64,000 nt of DNA from Neoroseomonas eburnea (GCF_018129005.1 NZ_JAAEDL010000004.1:210660-274659); one strand, 5' to 3'. Shown: positions 1 to 10,262, numbered from the stretch's first letter. A program made the numbers and translations. Notes: a model not told the origin generated them from the sequence alone.

Positions 1-357
1 CGTCTCCTGATACCCCGTCATGCCGGTGTTGAAGCAGATCTCGCCGACCGCGGCGGCCTCGGCGCCGAAGCCTCGGCCCCAGAAGATCGTCCCGTCGGCG
101 AGCACCAGGCAGCCCGTGGCGCCTTCGGGAGGGGTCTCGGCAGAGGCCATGGTGGGCTCCGTCTTCTGGGTTTCGGCGGGCGCGCCGGGCAGTTCGGCAA
201 GGGACAGGCCGGTGGCGGACAATACGGCGGGCCAGTGCTTGGCCGGGATGGCCTTCGCCTGGCGCCATTTCCGGATGGCCTCGGTGCCGACGCCGCAGCG
301 CGCGGCGGCCGCGTCCGGTCCGCCCAGCAGGGCGATGATCTCTTCCACGGTGCGCAT
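1..357 (-). CDS. carA: Carbamoyl-phosphate synthase small subunit with N-terminal HTH-like domain (3' end outside window)
   Basis: Runs off the left edge, so only the first 119 codons are visible. Residues from about 81 read [16 protein letters not shown], then [11 protein letters not shown] near 109-119; this is the classic N-terminus of CarA, the glutaminase subunit that feeds ammonia to CarB for arginine and pyrimidine synthesis. Upstream of the usual CarA start (ATG at 150, with GGAG six bases before it) the frame stays open to an ATG at 357. Those 69 codons encode a small helical domain ([13 protein letters not shown], then [16 protein letters not shown]) that looks like a Cro/YdaS-type helix-turn-helix. 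The 357 start has no Shine-Dalgarno but has CATAAC seven bases before it and TTGCGG 18 bases further up, consistent with a leaderless transcript. From memory, unverified, this resembles the NCBI carph-isopro domain. The gene identity is secure; which start is used is not. Confidence 0.85.
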   Translation of the reverse strand, partial: MRTVEEIIALLGGPDAAAARCGVGTEAIRKWRQAKAIPAKHWPAVLSATGLSLAELPGAPAETQKTEPTMASAETPPEGATGCLVLADGTIFWGRGFGAEAAAVGEICFNTGMTGYQET

Positions 358-380
358 GGGCGGGGTTATGCCGGGAAACC

Positions 381-417
381 ATTTCCCACCGCAACCCGAA
401 TCGCTTGGGTGGGAAAT
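381..417. promoter_or_regulatory. Inverted repeat in carA / gatB-yqeY divergent promoter region
   Basis: ATTTCCCACC at 381-390 is matched by its exact reverse complement GGTGGGAAAT at 408-417, with 17 bases between. A second small dyad (GGGAAA/TTTCCC) overlaps the left arm. The repeat lies between two divergent genes, 24 bases upstream of the HTH-CarA ATG, and overlaps the putative carA -35/-10 spacer. An operator is the natural reading; the binding protein is unknown. Confidence 0.5.
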
Positions 418-477
418 TTCCTCCCAGGCGGCCCGGCGCGCTATAGGACCCGCCAACCGATCGAGGAGCCCCGGCCC

Positions 478-939
478 ATGTCTCTGCGCACCCGCTTCAC
501 CGAGGAACTCAAGGCCGCGATGCGCGCCGGCGACAGCGCCCGCGTCTCCACGCTGCGCATGATCACGGCCAAGCTGAAGGACACCGACATCGCCGCCCGC
601 AAGGCGCCGACCGACCCCGGGGTGTCGGAGGAGCAGATCGTCGCCATGCTGCGCGCCATGGCGAAGTCCCGCGCCGAGAGCGTCGCCCTCTACCGCCAGG
701 GCAACCGGGAGGAGCTCGCCGCGAAGGAGGAGGCGGAGATCGCCGTGATCGAATCCTTCCTGCCGCAGCAACTGGATGAGGCGGCCATGGCGGCGGCGAT
801 CGACGCCGCGGTGGCCGAGACCGGCGCGGCCTCCATCAAGGATATGGGCAAGGTGATGGCGGCGCTGAAGGCGAAGCACGCCGCGGTGCTGGACATGGCC
901 AAGGCCGGGCCGATGGTGAAGGCGCGCCTTGGCGGTTGA
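478..939 (+). CDS. GatB/YqeY domain protein
   Basis: 153 residues, the usual length for the stand-alone GatB/YqeY family. It starts [19 protein letters not shown] and contains [33 protein letters not shown] and FLPQQLDE, all typical of the family; the C-terminal part ([16 protein letters not shown]) matches the tRNA-binding-like tail domain. The start is chosen because GAGGAG lies nine bases upstream; the frame is open further 5' but that stretch is the divergent promoter region. The family is related to the tail of the GatB amidotransferase subunit and may bind tRNA; its cellular role is not established. It is divergent from carA, a common neighbour in alphaproteobacteria. Confidence 0.9.
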   Translation: MSLRTRFTEELKAAMRAGDSARVSTLRMITAKLKDTDIAARKAPTDPGVSEEQIVAMLRAMAKSRAESVALYRQGNREELAAKEEAEIAVIESFLPQQLDEAAMAAAIDAAVAETGAASIKDMGKVMAALKAKHAAVLDMAKAGPMVKARLGG

Positions 940-1031
940 GGTCGCTGTTTCCGTTGTTCCGGCCCAGGCCCGCGCGGTAGTCTGACCGCGCGGGAAGGCC
1001 TCCGCGCCCTCCCGCGGGAGGGTGCGGCGTC

Positions 1032-1544
1032 ATGGCTGTCACGGTACCTGCCCCCAATCCCCGGCCCGCGCCGGCAGGGCGCGGCGGACACGCCAGGGGT
1101 GCGACGCCGTCGCGGACATCCCGCTGGATCTACGTGGTCTTCCTCGGCGGGCTGGGCGCGCTCTTCGCCTGGCATGCCTGGTCGCAGGCGAATGCCTACT
1201 GGGCCCTCGACACCCACGGGCAGCGGGCAGAGGCCGTCATCCTCCGCTACGAGGAAGTCCGCGGCCGCCGCAGCACGAGCTGGTACCCCGTGTTCCAGTT
1301 CGCCACGCCGGAGGGGCTGCGGGTGGAGGCGACCTCCGGCGTGCCCGCCGAGCCTGCCGCATGGCCGCGCGGGCGTCGCGTGATCGTCGTCTACGAGCCG
1401 GGCAATCCCACCCATGTCCGCCCGGCCGCCGCGGTCGATGCCGGGCCCGGCGTCACGCCCTGGATCCTGGGCCTGATGGCCTTCGTGATGTTCGCCCTGG
1501 CCTCGGTCTTCCTCATCCCGGACCGGCCGAGGAAGATCCATTGA
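1032..1544 (+). CDS. DUF3592-type membrane protein
   Basis: 170 residues. A basic, proline-rich N-terminus (about 1-30) is followed by a membrane segment (WIYVVFLGGLGALFAW, about 32-48), an extracytoplasmic beta-rich domain (about 60-135) with GQRAEAVILRYEEV and WYPVFQFATPEG, and a second membrane segment near the C-terminus (WILGLMAFVMFALASVFLI). This two-helix layout with a Y-P-x-F/V-x-F strand is characteristic of DUF3592. GGAGG lies about ten bases before the ATG. The function is unknown. It appears to be a single-gene unit. Confidence 0.75.
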   Translation: MAVTVPAPNPRPAPAGRGGHARGATPSRTSRWIYVVFLGGLGALFAWHAWSQANAYWALDTHGQRAEAVILRYEEVRGRRSTSWYPVFQFATPEGLRVEATSGVPAEPAAWPRGRRVIVVYEPGNPTHVRPAAAVDAGPGVTPWILGLMAFVMFALASVFLIPDRPRKIH

Positions 1545-1645
1545 CGCCGCCGGCGCGAAGCGCCCGGGTGCCGCGCGCGGCCCTGTCGTGGCGCCCGAAC
1601 CGGCAGGCCGTGGCTGCCCGCAACCGCCCCCCGCGTCACGGAAGT

Positions 1646-1666
1646 CCAGGGGACCCGGTCCCCTGG
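1646..1666. repeat. Small palindrome CCAGGGGACC-n-GGTCCCCTGG
   Basis: Ten-base perfect arms with one base between, in the gap between the convergent DUF3592 and DUF3126 genes. The same core, CAGGGGAC...GTCCCCTG, recurs at 6582-6600. It could act as a bidirectional terminator stem, but no T-run follows on either strand. Confidence 0.5.
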
Positions 1667-1729
1667 CGCGGGTCTCGGGGGCGGCGCCCGCGAGCGGAGC
1701 GCGAGGCGGGGCCTCGCACCCCCCCTCGC

Positions 1730-1948
1730 CTAGTTCGGCATCTCGAGGTCTTCTGAGAGCACCACGATCTGCACCGCGTAGGAAACCTCGCCGTCCTCCG
1801 CGTCGCGATGGACGGTGCCGATGAACTCGTCGCCGACGCGGAGCTCGACGCTCGCGCCCTTGCGCTCGGGGGCCATCACGGCGATGCGGTTGTTGCCGAA
1901 CAAGCGGCGGAGATGTGCCTGCACGGCGGCGCGTTCGGCCGGGGTCAT
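1730..1948 (-). CDS. DUF3126 family protein
   Basis: 72 residues, matching the short DUF3126 family of alphaproteobacteria. Family features visible are HLRRLFGNNRIAV, VELRVGDEFIGTVHRD, and the GEVSYAVQIVVLSEDLE ending. No signal peptide or membrane segment. AAGGA lies seven bases before the ATG. Function unknown. It is convergent with the DUF3592 gene and divergent from dnaG, so the 100 bases between 1949 and 2052 must hold both promoters. Confidence 0.85.
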   Translation of the reverse strand: MTPAERAAVQAHLRRLFGNNRIAVMAPERKGASVELRVGDEFIGTVHRDAEDGEVSYAVQIVVLSEDLEMPN

Positions 1949-2052
1949 TGGCGTATCCTTGTCTGCGGGAAGGCGCGCTGATTAGCCGCCGTTCCGTCGC
2001 GGCGCAAATCCCGTCGCGCCTTCCTCGCGGGGAAGCTAACTAGCACCCTAGC

Positions 2053-3861
2053 ATGGCCCTCCCGCCCGCCTTCCTCGACGAGTTGCGCGCCCGCACCCCG
2101 CTGCCCGGCCTGATCGGGCGGAAGACGCGGCTGCTGAAGTCCGGCCGCAACTGGAAGGGCTGCTGCCCCTTCCACGGGGAGAAGACGCCCTCCTTCTACG
2201 TCTACGACGATCACTTCCACTGCTTCGGCTGCGGCGCGCACGGCGATGCCGTGACCTTCGTGATGCGCAGCGAGGGCGCCTCCTTCCCTGAGGCGGTCGA
2301 ACGCCTGGCGGCCGAGGCGGGGATGGAGGTGCCGAAGCCCTCCGCGCAGGAGGTGGCGCGCGAGCGTCGCGCCCGCGACCTGCACGCCGTCATGGCGGCG
2401 GCGGCCGAGGCCTATCACCGCCGCCTCTTTCTCCCCGAGGGGCGACCGGCGCTCGACTACCTGCTGCGCCGCGGGCTGAAGCAGGAGACGATCCGCGCCT
2501 TCGCCCTCGGCTGGGCGCCCGCCGGTCGCGGTGCCATCGCGGCCGACCTGCGCGGGGAGGGCGTCACCGAGGACCAGCTCATCGAAGCCGGCCTGCTCCG
2601 CCCCGGTGAGGCGGGCGACCCACCCCGGGACTTCTTCTATGCGCGGGTGATGTTCCCCATCCGGGACCGGCGCGGGCGGGTGATCGCCTTCGGCGGCCGC
2701 ATCCTCGGCGACGGGCAGCCGAAATACGTCAACAGCCCGGAGACGCCGCTGTTCCGCAAGCGGCTCGGCCTCTACGGCCTGGACCTCGCACGGGAAGGGG
2801 CCTTCCGCGGCGCGCCGGTGGTCGCCGTCGAGGGCTACATGGACGTCATCGCGCTGCACCAGGCAGGGTTCGCGGGGGCGGTGGCGCCGCTGGGCACCGC
2901 GCTGACGCCCGAGCAACTGCAGGAACTCTGGCGCCTGTCGCCGGAGCCGGTGCTCTGCTTCGACGGCGATGCCGCCGGGGCGCGGGCCGCGGCGCGCGCG
3001 GCGGAGGTGGCACTGCCGCTGATCTCCACCGACCACACGCTGCGCTTCGCCACCCTGCCGGCGGGGGAGGACCCCGACACGCTGACCGTCAGGGGCGGGC
3101 CCGCGGCCTTCCAGGCGGTGCTGGACGCCGCCCGGCCGATGTCGGAGGCGCTCTATGGCCTGATCGCCGAGGGCCGCCCGGCCGCCACGCCGGAACAGCG
3201 GGCGGCGCTGCGCAACCGCCTGTCGGGCGCGGCGGCGGCGATCACCGACAAGGCGCTGGCTGCGGAATATCGGCGAGTGTTGCTCGATCGCTTCTTCGCC
3301 GCCGGACGGCGCGGTCCCGGGGGGGGCGCGGCGGGGCGGCCGTTCGCCGCGCGCCTGGCCCGCCCGGCGATTTCCGCCGCTCCGGTGCAGGCGGAACGGG
3401 CCCGGATGCTGTTCGCCATCCTGCTGCGCCACCCGTGGCTGCTGCCCCAGGCGGAGGAGGCGATCGGGCTGCTCGACCTGCCCGATGGGCCTGCCACGCA
3501 CCTGCGGGCCGCGATTCTCGCATGGCATGGAGGTGTCGAACGGGTTGACTCCGAAGGTCTGATCGCCCACCTCGCAGACTGCGGATTGGAAGATGCGGTG
3601 GCCTGGGCCCTCGTGCCCGCCGGCCTACCCCTTGCGGCGAGGGCCGAGGCCCTGCCCGGGGAGGTCGAGGAAGGTTTCTGGCACTTCTTCCTCCGCCTGC
3701 GCGGCGAGGCGGAATTGATCGAGGACCAGCAGGAGGCCCGGCGGATCCTGGCGGAAACCAATGATCCCGCGGCACAACGCCGGCTGATCCTGCTGTCGGA
3801 GGCACTCGATGCCGTCCGTCGCGGGGAAGGGGCTGCGGGGGCGTCCGGGGACGCCGCATAG
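2053..3861 (+). CDS. dnaG: DNA primase
   Basis: 602 residues; makes RNA primers for chromosome replication. The N-terminal CHC2 zinc ribbon is intact: C38-P-F-H41, then C57-F-G-C60. The catalytic core follows (about 120-350), with the TOPRIM glutamate in VVAVEGYMDV near 258 and the metal-binding DGDAAG near 303. The C-terminal helicase-binding region (about 440-590) is typically weakly conserved. The ATG is preceded by a poor Shine-Dalgarno, but the reading frame and N-terminus fit the family. rpoD follows after 71 bases, the usual dnaG-rpoD pairing. Confidence 0.97.
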   Translation: MALPPAFLDELRARTPLPGLIGRKTRLLKSGRNWKGCCPFHGEKTPSFYVYDDHFHCFGCGAHGDAVTFVMRSEGASFPEAVERLAAEAGMEVPKPSAQEVARERRARDLHAVMAAAAEAYHRRLFLPEGRPALDYLLRRGLKQETIRAFALGWAPAGRGAIAADLRGEGVTEDQLIEAGLLRPGEAGDPPRDFFYARVMFPIRDRRGRVIAFGGRILGDGQPKYVNSPETPLFRKRLGLYGLDLAREGAFRGAPVVAVEGYMDVIALHQAGFAGAVAPLGTALTPEQLQELWRLSPEPVLCFDGDAAGARAAARAAEVALPLISTDHTLRFATLPAGEDPDTLTVRGGPAAFQAVLDAARPMSEALYGLIAEGRPAATPEQRAALRNRLSGAAAAITDKALAAEYRRVLLDRFFAAGRRGPGGGAAGRPFAARLARPAISAAPVQAERARMLFAILLRHPWLLPQAEEAIGLLDLPDGPATHLRAAILAWHGGVERVDSEGLIAHLADCGLEDAVAWALVPAGLPLAARAEALPGEVEEGFWHFFLRLRGEAELIEDQQEARRILAETNDPAAQRRLILLSEALDAVRRGEGAAGASGDAA

Positions 3862-3876
3862 GGTAGAGGCAGTTTT

Positions 3877-3908
3877 TTCGGGCATCCGGCCACCATCGGA
3901 TGCCCGAA
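3877..3908 (+). other. Strong hairpin in the dnaG-rpoD gap
   Basis: TTCGGGCATCCG (3877-3888) and CGGATGCCCGAA (3897-3908) are perfect 12-base arms around an 8-base loop. A TTTTTT run lies before the stem on the plus strand (3873-3878), not after it, so this is not a standard terminator for dnaG. It sits in the rpoD leader 24 bases before the chosen start and overlaps an upstream in-frame ATG at 3900. It could be an RNA-processing or regulatory stem. Confidence 0.55.
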
Positions 3909-3932
3909 GGCGTTGGACGGAGCGGAGAGCGC

Positions 3933-5858
<1,926 letters not shown>

Positions 5859-5916
5859 GGTTGACCCACCGCCGGCGCCGCCGCGAGAGTCGCGGCACGG
5901 CAGGAGGGCGCGAGAC

Positions 5917-6489
5917 ATGGCGATGACCGTCGCTGAACCGGTGCAGGAGGTGACCGTCGACGTCACCTTCCTGCGGATGGACACCCCGCCGTCCGAGCCC
6001 GCCCGGCCCTTGCCCGGGGATGTGCGGGTGGAGCTGGCGCGGCACTGCTCGGTGCCGTTCTACCGCTACCTCTACGACACGGTGGGCGAGCCCTGGCTGT
6101 GGTGGATGCGGCGAACCGCCTCGGATGCCGAACTCGCGGCTCTGCTCTCGCTGCCGGCGATCTCGATCCATGTGCTGATGAAGGATGGCGAGCCGGCGGG
6201 GTTCTATGAACTCGACCGCCGCTCCGGGCAGGTGGTGAACCTCGCCTATTTCGGGCTGATGCCTTGGGCGATCGGCACCGGGATCGGGCGTGCCTTCCTG
6301 CGCCATGCGGTGGACGCCGCCTGGAGCGCCGGCCGCGCGGCGGTGACGGTGAACACCTGCACCGCCGACCATCCCCGGGCGCTGCCGGCCTATCTGGCGG
6401 CCGGGTTCCAGAAGCTCCGCACGGTGCGGGAGGTCTGGCCGGTGCCGCAGCGGCTCGGGCTGAGGGTGCCGGCGCATCTGATCGGCTGA
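5917..6489 (+). CDS. GNAT family N-acetyltransferase
   Basis: 190 residues. The N-terminal half carries [20 protein letters not shown], a pattern seen in a GNAT subfamily common in alphaproteobacteria. The GNAT core follows: [20 protein letters not shown], the acetyl-CoA-binding turn [20 protein letters not shown] (about 126-145) and the motif B strand [24 protein letters not shown] lies nine bases before the ATG. The substrate is unknown. It follows rpoD by 58 bases and is probably a separate unit closed by the hairpin at 6498-6520. Confidence 0.85.
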   Translation: MAMTVAEPVQEVTVDVTFLRMDTPPSEPARPLPGDVRVELARHCSVPFYRYLYDTVGEPWLWWMRRTASDAELAALLSLPAISIHVLMKDGEPAGFYELDRRSGQVVNLAYFGLMPWAIGTGIGRAFLRHAVDAAWSAGRAAVTVNTCTADHPRALPAYLAAGFQKLRTVREVWPVPQRLGLRVPAHLIG

Positions 6490-6497
6490 CGCGCCCC

Positions 6498-6558
6498 CGA
6501 GAGGGGCGCTGCCCCTCTCGAACTCTCCCCGCCAAAGGCCGAAAGGCCTTTGGAAACC
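6498..6558. repeat. Bipartite palindromic repeat, copy A
   Basis: Two stems in series. The first is CGAGAGGGGC/GCCCCTCTCG (6498-6520, loop GCT). The second is the signature stem CCAAAGGCC-GAAA-GGCCTTTGG (6532-6553) followed by AAACC. The same two-part unit occurs at 12859, 16394, 16559 and 52767. Here it lies between the convergent GNAT and thioredoxin-like genes, where the first stem may also terminate GNAT transcription. Confidence 0.8.
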
Positions 6559-6581
6559 AAAACGTCAAGTCACCGCGGGTG

Positions 6582-6600
6582 CAGGGGACCGTGTCCCCTG
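6582..6600. repeat. Palindrome CAGGGGAC-n3-GTCCCCTG
   Basis: Eight-base perfect arms around CGT. It is related to the palindrome at 1646-1666 and likewise lies between convergent genes. Confidence 0.45.
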
Positions 6601-6646
6601 TTGGGGGGAGCTTGATGGGGCAAAGCCCCCTCGATCCTCATCCCCG

Positions 6647-7273
6647 TCAGGCATCCACATACTTGACCGCGCAGCCGTACGCCGGCGTGCTGGCGCGCGC
6701 CACCGCCCGCCCCTCGACCACGGCCAGCATGGCGTCGCGCAGGAAGGGTTCGGCACGGGCCACGTCGTCGACACGCGTCGAGCGGATGGAATCGATGCCG
6801 CCCATGTAGCGCAGCACGCCGTCCGCCGAGATGACGAACATGTGCGGCGTGACCGTCGCCTGGTAGGCGCGCGCGGCGACCGAGCGGTGGTCGAGCAGCA
6901 CCGCCGCCGGCGCCGCATTGCGCGAGGCGGTGAGCTCCTTCGCCTGCGCCCCGGTGACGTGGCCCTGCTCCCCCACCGGGGAGGAGGCGATGCTCAGCCA
7001 GACCACGCCGCGATCCGCGGCTAGCCGCTGCAGGCCCTGCATGTTGGCGCTGTTGTAGTGCTTCCGCACGAAGGGGCAGTCGTGGTTGGTCCATTCCAGC
7101 ACCACCACCTTGCCCCGGAAGTCGGACAGGCGGCGCAGGGTGCCGTCCTGGTCGGGCAGGGCGAAGTCCGGCGCCGGCGCGCCGATGGCGGGCGCGGCGG
7201 CGGCGAGGCGCGGCGCGAAGGCAAGGGCGCCGGTGGCCGCGAGGGCGGCGCGGCGGGTGATCGTCACGGTCAT
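6647..7273 (-). CDS. Thioredoxin-like redoxin (AhpC/TSA fold), exported
   Basis: 208 residues. The N-terminus TRRAALAATGALAF...AAAAP is a signal peptide with a twin-arginine look (RR at 7-8). A redoxin domain follows: GAPAPDFALPDQDGTLRRL, then FRGKVVVLEWTNHDCPFVRK, with one cysteine in the DCPFV site instead of a CxxC pair, and VTPHMFVISADG with the cis-proline. A second cysteine lies near the C-terminus (YGCAVKY). The protein is probably periplasmic, a peroxiredoxin-like or DsbD-linked thiol protein; the substrate is unknown. Its start overlaps the dsbD stop (TGATG), so it is translated directly behind DsbD, which could be its electron donor. Confidence 0.8.
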   Translation of the reverse strand: MTVTITRRAALAATGALAFAPRLAAAAPAIGAPAPDFALPDQDGTLRRLSDFRGKVVVLEWTNHDCPFVRKHYNSANMQGLQRLAADRGVVWLSIASSPVGEQGHVTGAQAKELTASRNAAPAAVLLDHRSVAARAYQATVTPHMFVISADGVLRYMGGIDSIRSTRVDDVARAEPFLRDAMLAVVEGRAVARASTPAYGCAVKYVDA

Positions 7274-9339
7274 CAGGACGCGTCTCCTTGGCTGGCGATG
7301 GCCTGCAGCACGATCCCCTCGGTGAGGATCTGCGGCAGGACGAGCGGCACCGCGCCGCCCGCTGGGTAGAAGAGGTAGAGCGGCACGCCCTCCCGCTGAT
7401 GCGCGCGGAGCAGCGCCGTGATGGCGGGATCGCCCTGCGTCCAGTCTCCGGTCAGGTAGGCGACGTTGCGCTCGGCGAAGGCGCGCCGGACCCCTTCGGT
7501 GGCCAGCGCCATGCGCTCATTCACCTTGCAGGTGATGCACCAGGCGGCGGTGAGGTTGACGAAGACCGGCCGGCCTTCGGCGCGCAGCGCGGCAACCCGT
7601 GCCTCGGACCAGGCCTCGCTGCCGGCGTCGACGGCCGCCCGGGCCGCCGGCGGCGCGGCGGCCAGCATCGGCAGCAGCGCCAGCGCGCCGGCCACCGCGG
7701 CCAGCCCGGCGATGCGCCCGACGCGCCCGCCGCTCGCCTGCGCCGCGCCGATCGCCCAGGCGCCGAAGCCGATCAGCACGCCGCCCAGCAGCACCGCCAG
7801 CACCGCGGGCGGCCCCGACTGCTCGGACAGCACCCAGACCAGCCAGGCCGCCGCCGCGTACATCGGGAAGGCGAGGCCCTGCTTCAGCCACTCCATCCAG
7901 GCGCCGGGCTTCGGCAGCAGCCGCGCCAGCGCCGGGACCAGCCCGAGCAGCGCATAGGGCAGCGCCATGCCGAGGCCGAGCGCGGCGAAGACGGCCATCG
8001 CCTCTACCGGTCCCATCGCCAGCGCCGCGCCGATCGCCGCCGCCATGAAGGGCGCGGTGCAGGGGGTGGCGACCAGGACGGCCAGCGCGCCGGTGAAGAA
8101 GGAGCCGGCATGCCCGCCCCGCGCCGCCAGCCCGCCCCCGGCCGAGACCGGCCCGCCGACGGCGAAGACGCCCGAGAGGTTGAGCCCCACCGCCAGCATC
8201 AGCCAGGCCATGGCACCCACGAAGACGGGCGAGGTGAACTGGAACCCCCACCCCGCCGCGCCACCCGCCGCCCGCAGCGCGACCAGCGCGCCGCCGAGCG
8301 CAAGGAAGGACAGCACCACGCCGGCCGTGTAGGACGCCGCATGCGCCCGCACCGCGCCGCGCGCCGCCCCCGAGAGCCGCGCCAGCGACACCGCCTTCAT
8401 GGCGAGGATCGGGAAGACGCAGGGCATCAGGTTGAGGATCAGCCCGCCCAGCGCCGCGAACAGCATCGCCTGCCGCAGCGGCAGGCCGCCGCCCGCCTGC
8501 GGCACCGCCCCGGGCGCCGCGCCGACCAGATAGGCGCCCCGCACGCCGGCCGCGTCGGTGATGGCGACGACGCCCTCGACCCGCGCCGGCAGGGCCTCGG
8601 CCGGGCCGCGCTGCAGGGCAAGGGTCAGCGCCCCGTCGCGGACCGTGAGCGGCTGTGCCGCGGCGTTCTCGACCACGCCCCATTCGGCGGGGAAGAAGAA
8701 GGCGTCCCGCACGGCGCCGGGGGCGATGCCGGGGCCGGCGATCTCGATCGCCCCGCGCGCGCCGGCGAATCCGAGCCGCGCCGTGAAGGGCGCGTGCCGC
8801 GGCTCGGCCGCCTCGGCGGCGGTGAAGAGAGCGGTGATATCCGGCGCGGTGGCGCGCGGAGCGGCCTCGACCGGGATCTCCAGGCGGAAGGCGCCTTCCT
8901 CCGGGATGCAGATGCGCTCGCAGACCAGCCAATTGGCCGCCGCGGTGACGGTGAAGGTCTCGCCGGGGCTGAGATGCGCCGGCGCGGTGACCGGGATGGT
9001 GAAGACCGGCTCGCCCTCGTAGCCGAAATTGACCAGCGGTCCGAAGGGGATGCGCTCCGGCGCCGGGAAGCGCATCGCACCGGCGGAGGCGCCATCGGGC
9101 AGGGCGAGCGTGACCTCCGGCGGCTGCCCGGCATCCCCGGGGTTGGTCCAGTAGGTGTGCCAGCCGGGCGCGAGTCGCTGACGGAGCGCCAGGCGGAACG
9201 GCTCACCGGGGGCGATGGCGGCCCGGTCGGCGATCAGCGTGACGGTGGAGCGCGGGGAAGTGACCGCGGCTGACTCGACCGCCCGCGCCGCAGGCGCAAG
9301 CGCGACAAGGCCGGCGAGGAGCATGAGCAGCCGCAGCAT
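7273..9339 (-). CDS. dsbD: Thiol:disulfide interchange protein DsbD family
   Basis: 688 residues. A signal peptide (MLRLLMLLAGLVALAPAARA) is followed by a periplasmic domain (about 25-290; HTYWTNPGDAGQP is typical of DsbD-family N-domains). A membrane domain of about eight helices (about 295-570) contains LILNLMPCVFPILAMKAVSL and VLVATPCTAPFM, the two cysteine-bearing transmembrane motifs. The C-terminal thioredoxin domain has the active site AAWCITCKVN near 600. It passes electrons from cytosolic thioredoxin to periplasmic thiol proteins. The ATG at 9339 is chosen because it opens the signal peptide; the frame extends to 9441 without signal-like sequence. It is followed by the one-cysteine redoxin. 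Confidence 0.93.
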   Translation of the reverse strand: MLRLLMLLAGLVALAPAARAVESAAVTSPRSTVTLIADRAAIAPGEPFRLALRQRLAPGWHTYWTNPGDAGQPPEVTLALPDGASAGAMRFPAPERIPFGPLVNFGYEGEPVFTIPVTAPAHLSPGETFTVTAAANWLVCERICIPEEGAFRLEIPVEAAPRATAPDITALFTAAEAAEPRHAPFTARLGFAGARGAIEIAGPGIAPGAVRDAFFFPAEWGVVENAAAQPLTVRDGALTLALQRGPAEALPARVEGVVAITDAAGVRGAYLVGAAPGAVPQAGGGLPLRQAMLFAALGGLILNLMPCVFPILAMKAVSLARLSGAARGAVRAHAASYTAGVVLSFLALGGALVALRAAGGAAGWGFQFTSPVFVGAMAWLMLAVGLNLSGVFAVGGPVSAGGGLAARGGHAGSFFTGALAVLVATPCTAPFMAAAIGAALAMGPVEAMAVFAALGLGMALPYALLGLVPALARLLPKPGAWMEWLKQGLAFPMYAAAAWLVWVLSEQSGPPAVLAVLLGGVLIGFGAWAIGAAQASGGRVGRIAGLAAVAGALALLPMLAAAPPAARAAVDAGSEAWSEARVAALRAEGRPVFVNLTAAWCITCKVNERMALATEGVRRAFAERNVAYLTGDWTQGDPAITALLRAHQREGVPLYLFYPAGGAVPLVLPQILTEGIVLQAIASQGDAS

Positions 9340-9437
9340 GTCGATAAGGAAGGGCGGCCGGGCCGGAGACGCAAGGGCCCCAGCGGGAAAAACCGGCGAA
9401 GGATGGTGCCGGGCGGGGATCGCGCGGCGCCGGGGGG

Positions 9438-10199
9438 TCATTCCAGGGTGCTGCTCTCCCAGGAGGCATGGGTGATGTCAGGGTGGCGGAGAAGCTCGGC
9501 GACCACCGCCTCGATCTCCCGCGGCACGACCGCCGTGCTGACCAGCACGGCGGCGACCTCGGTCGCCTCGTCGCCATGCTCGGTCACCTCGATATCTGCG
9601 ACCGGGTAGTGCGCGGCCTGCAGGCGCTCGATCACGTGGCGGCGTACCGCGGGCAGGCTGGCCGAGCCGGTTGTCACGCGCACTTCGATGCGGGCCTCGG
9701 TGCTGGCCTGGCTGACCGGGCTGCGTTCGATCCAGGTCACCACCGGTCGCAGCATCGTGTTCCCGGCGAGGACGAAGGCGGTGATCAGCACCGCCTCCAC
9801 CACCAGGTCCGAGCCGGCGGCCGCGCCGATCGCCGCCGAGCACCACAGTGTCGCCGCGGTGTTCAGGCCGCGGACGTTCAGCCCCTCCTTCATGATGACG
9901 CCGGCGCCGAGGAAGCCGATGCCGGAGACGACATAGGAGATCACGCGGACCGCCTCGGCGTCGCCGGCCAGGCGCTGGCCGATATCGACGAAGGCGGCGG
10001 CTCCGACCGCGACCAGGGTGTTGGTGCGCAGCCCGGCGCTGCGCTGGCGGAACTGCCGCTCGATGCCGACCAGGGTGCCGAGGATGAAGGCCACGAACAG
10101 GCTGAGGATGCTGTCCAGGATGGGCAGCAGGTGGATGGTGGTCTGGAAGCGCAAGGGCGGGAACCGTCGGTGAGGAGGGACTTGCGCCCTCACTACCAT
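9438..10199 (-). CDS. MgtC/SapB family membrane protein
   Basis: About 253 residues from the ATG at 10199 (an earlier in-frame ATG at 10226 and later non-ATG starts are possible; no clear Shine-Dalgarno decides). The N-terminal half has four or five membrane segments with the MgtC signature FILGTLVGIERQFRQRSAGL, RTNTLVAVGAAAFV and GIGFLGAGVIMKEG...VRGLNTAATLW. The C-terminal cytosolic domain (about 160-253) resembles the ACT-like tail of MgtC relatives. Such proteins take part in Mg2+/acid stress responses and can modulate ATP synthase; the exact role here is unknown. It has its own start, divergent from nothing nearby; its frame overlaps only the non-coding N-terminal extension of dsbD. Confidence 0.85.
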   Translation of the reverse strand: MVVRAQVPPHRRFPPLRFQTTIHLLPILDSILSLFVAFILGTLVGIERQFRQRSAGLRTNTLVAVGAAAFVDIGQRLAGDAEAVRVISYVVSGIGFLGAGVIMKEGLNVRGLNTAATLWCSAAIGAAAGSDLVVEAVLITAFVLAGNTMLRPVVTWIERSPVSQASTEARIEVRVTTGSASLPAVRRHVIERLQAAHYPVADIEVTEHGDEATEVAAVLVSTAVVPREIEAVVAELLRHPDITHASWESSTLE

Positions 10200-10262
10200 G
10201 CATTGGCCCGCCTGGCCGGCGGCCACGAAACCGTCATGCCCGCCGCCCGGTCCCGATGCAGG

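Noticed and set aside
10150..10250. Mg2+ riboswitch before the mgtC-like gene
   Set aside because: A GTGAGG...CCTCAC stem is present near the start but none of the M-box conserved segments is.
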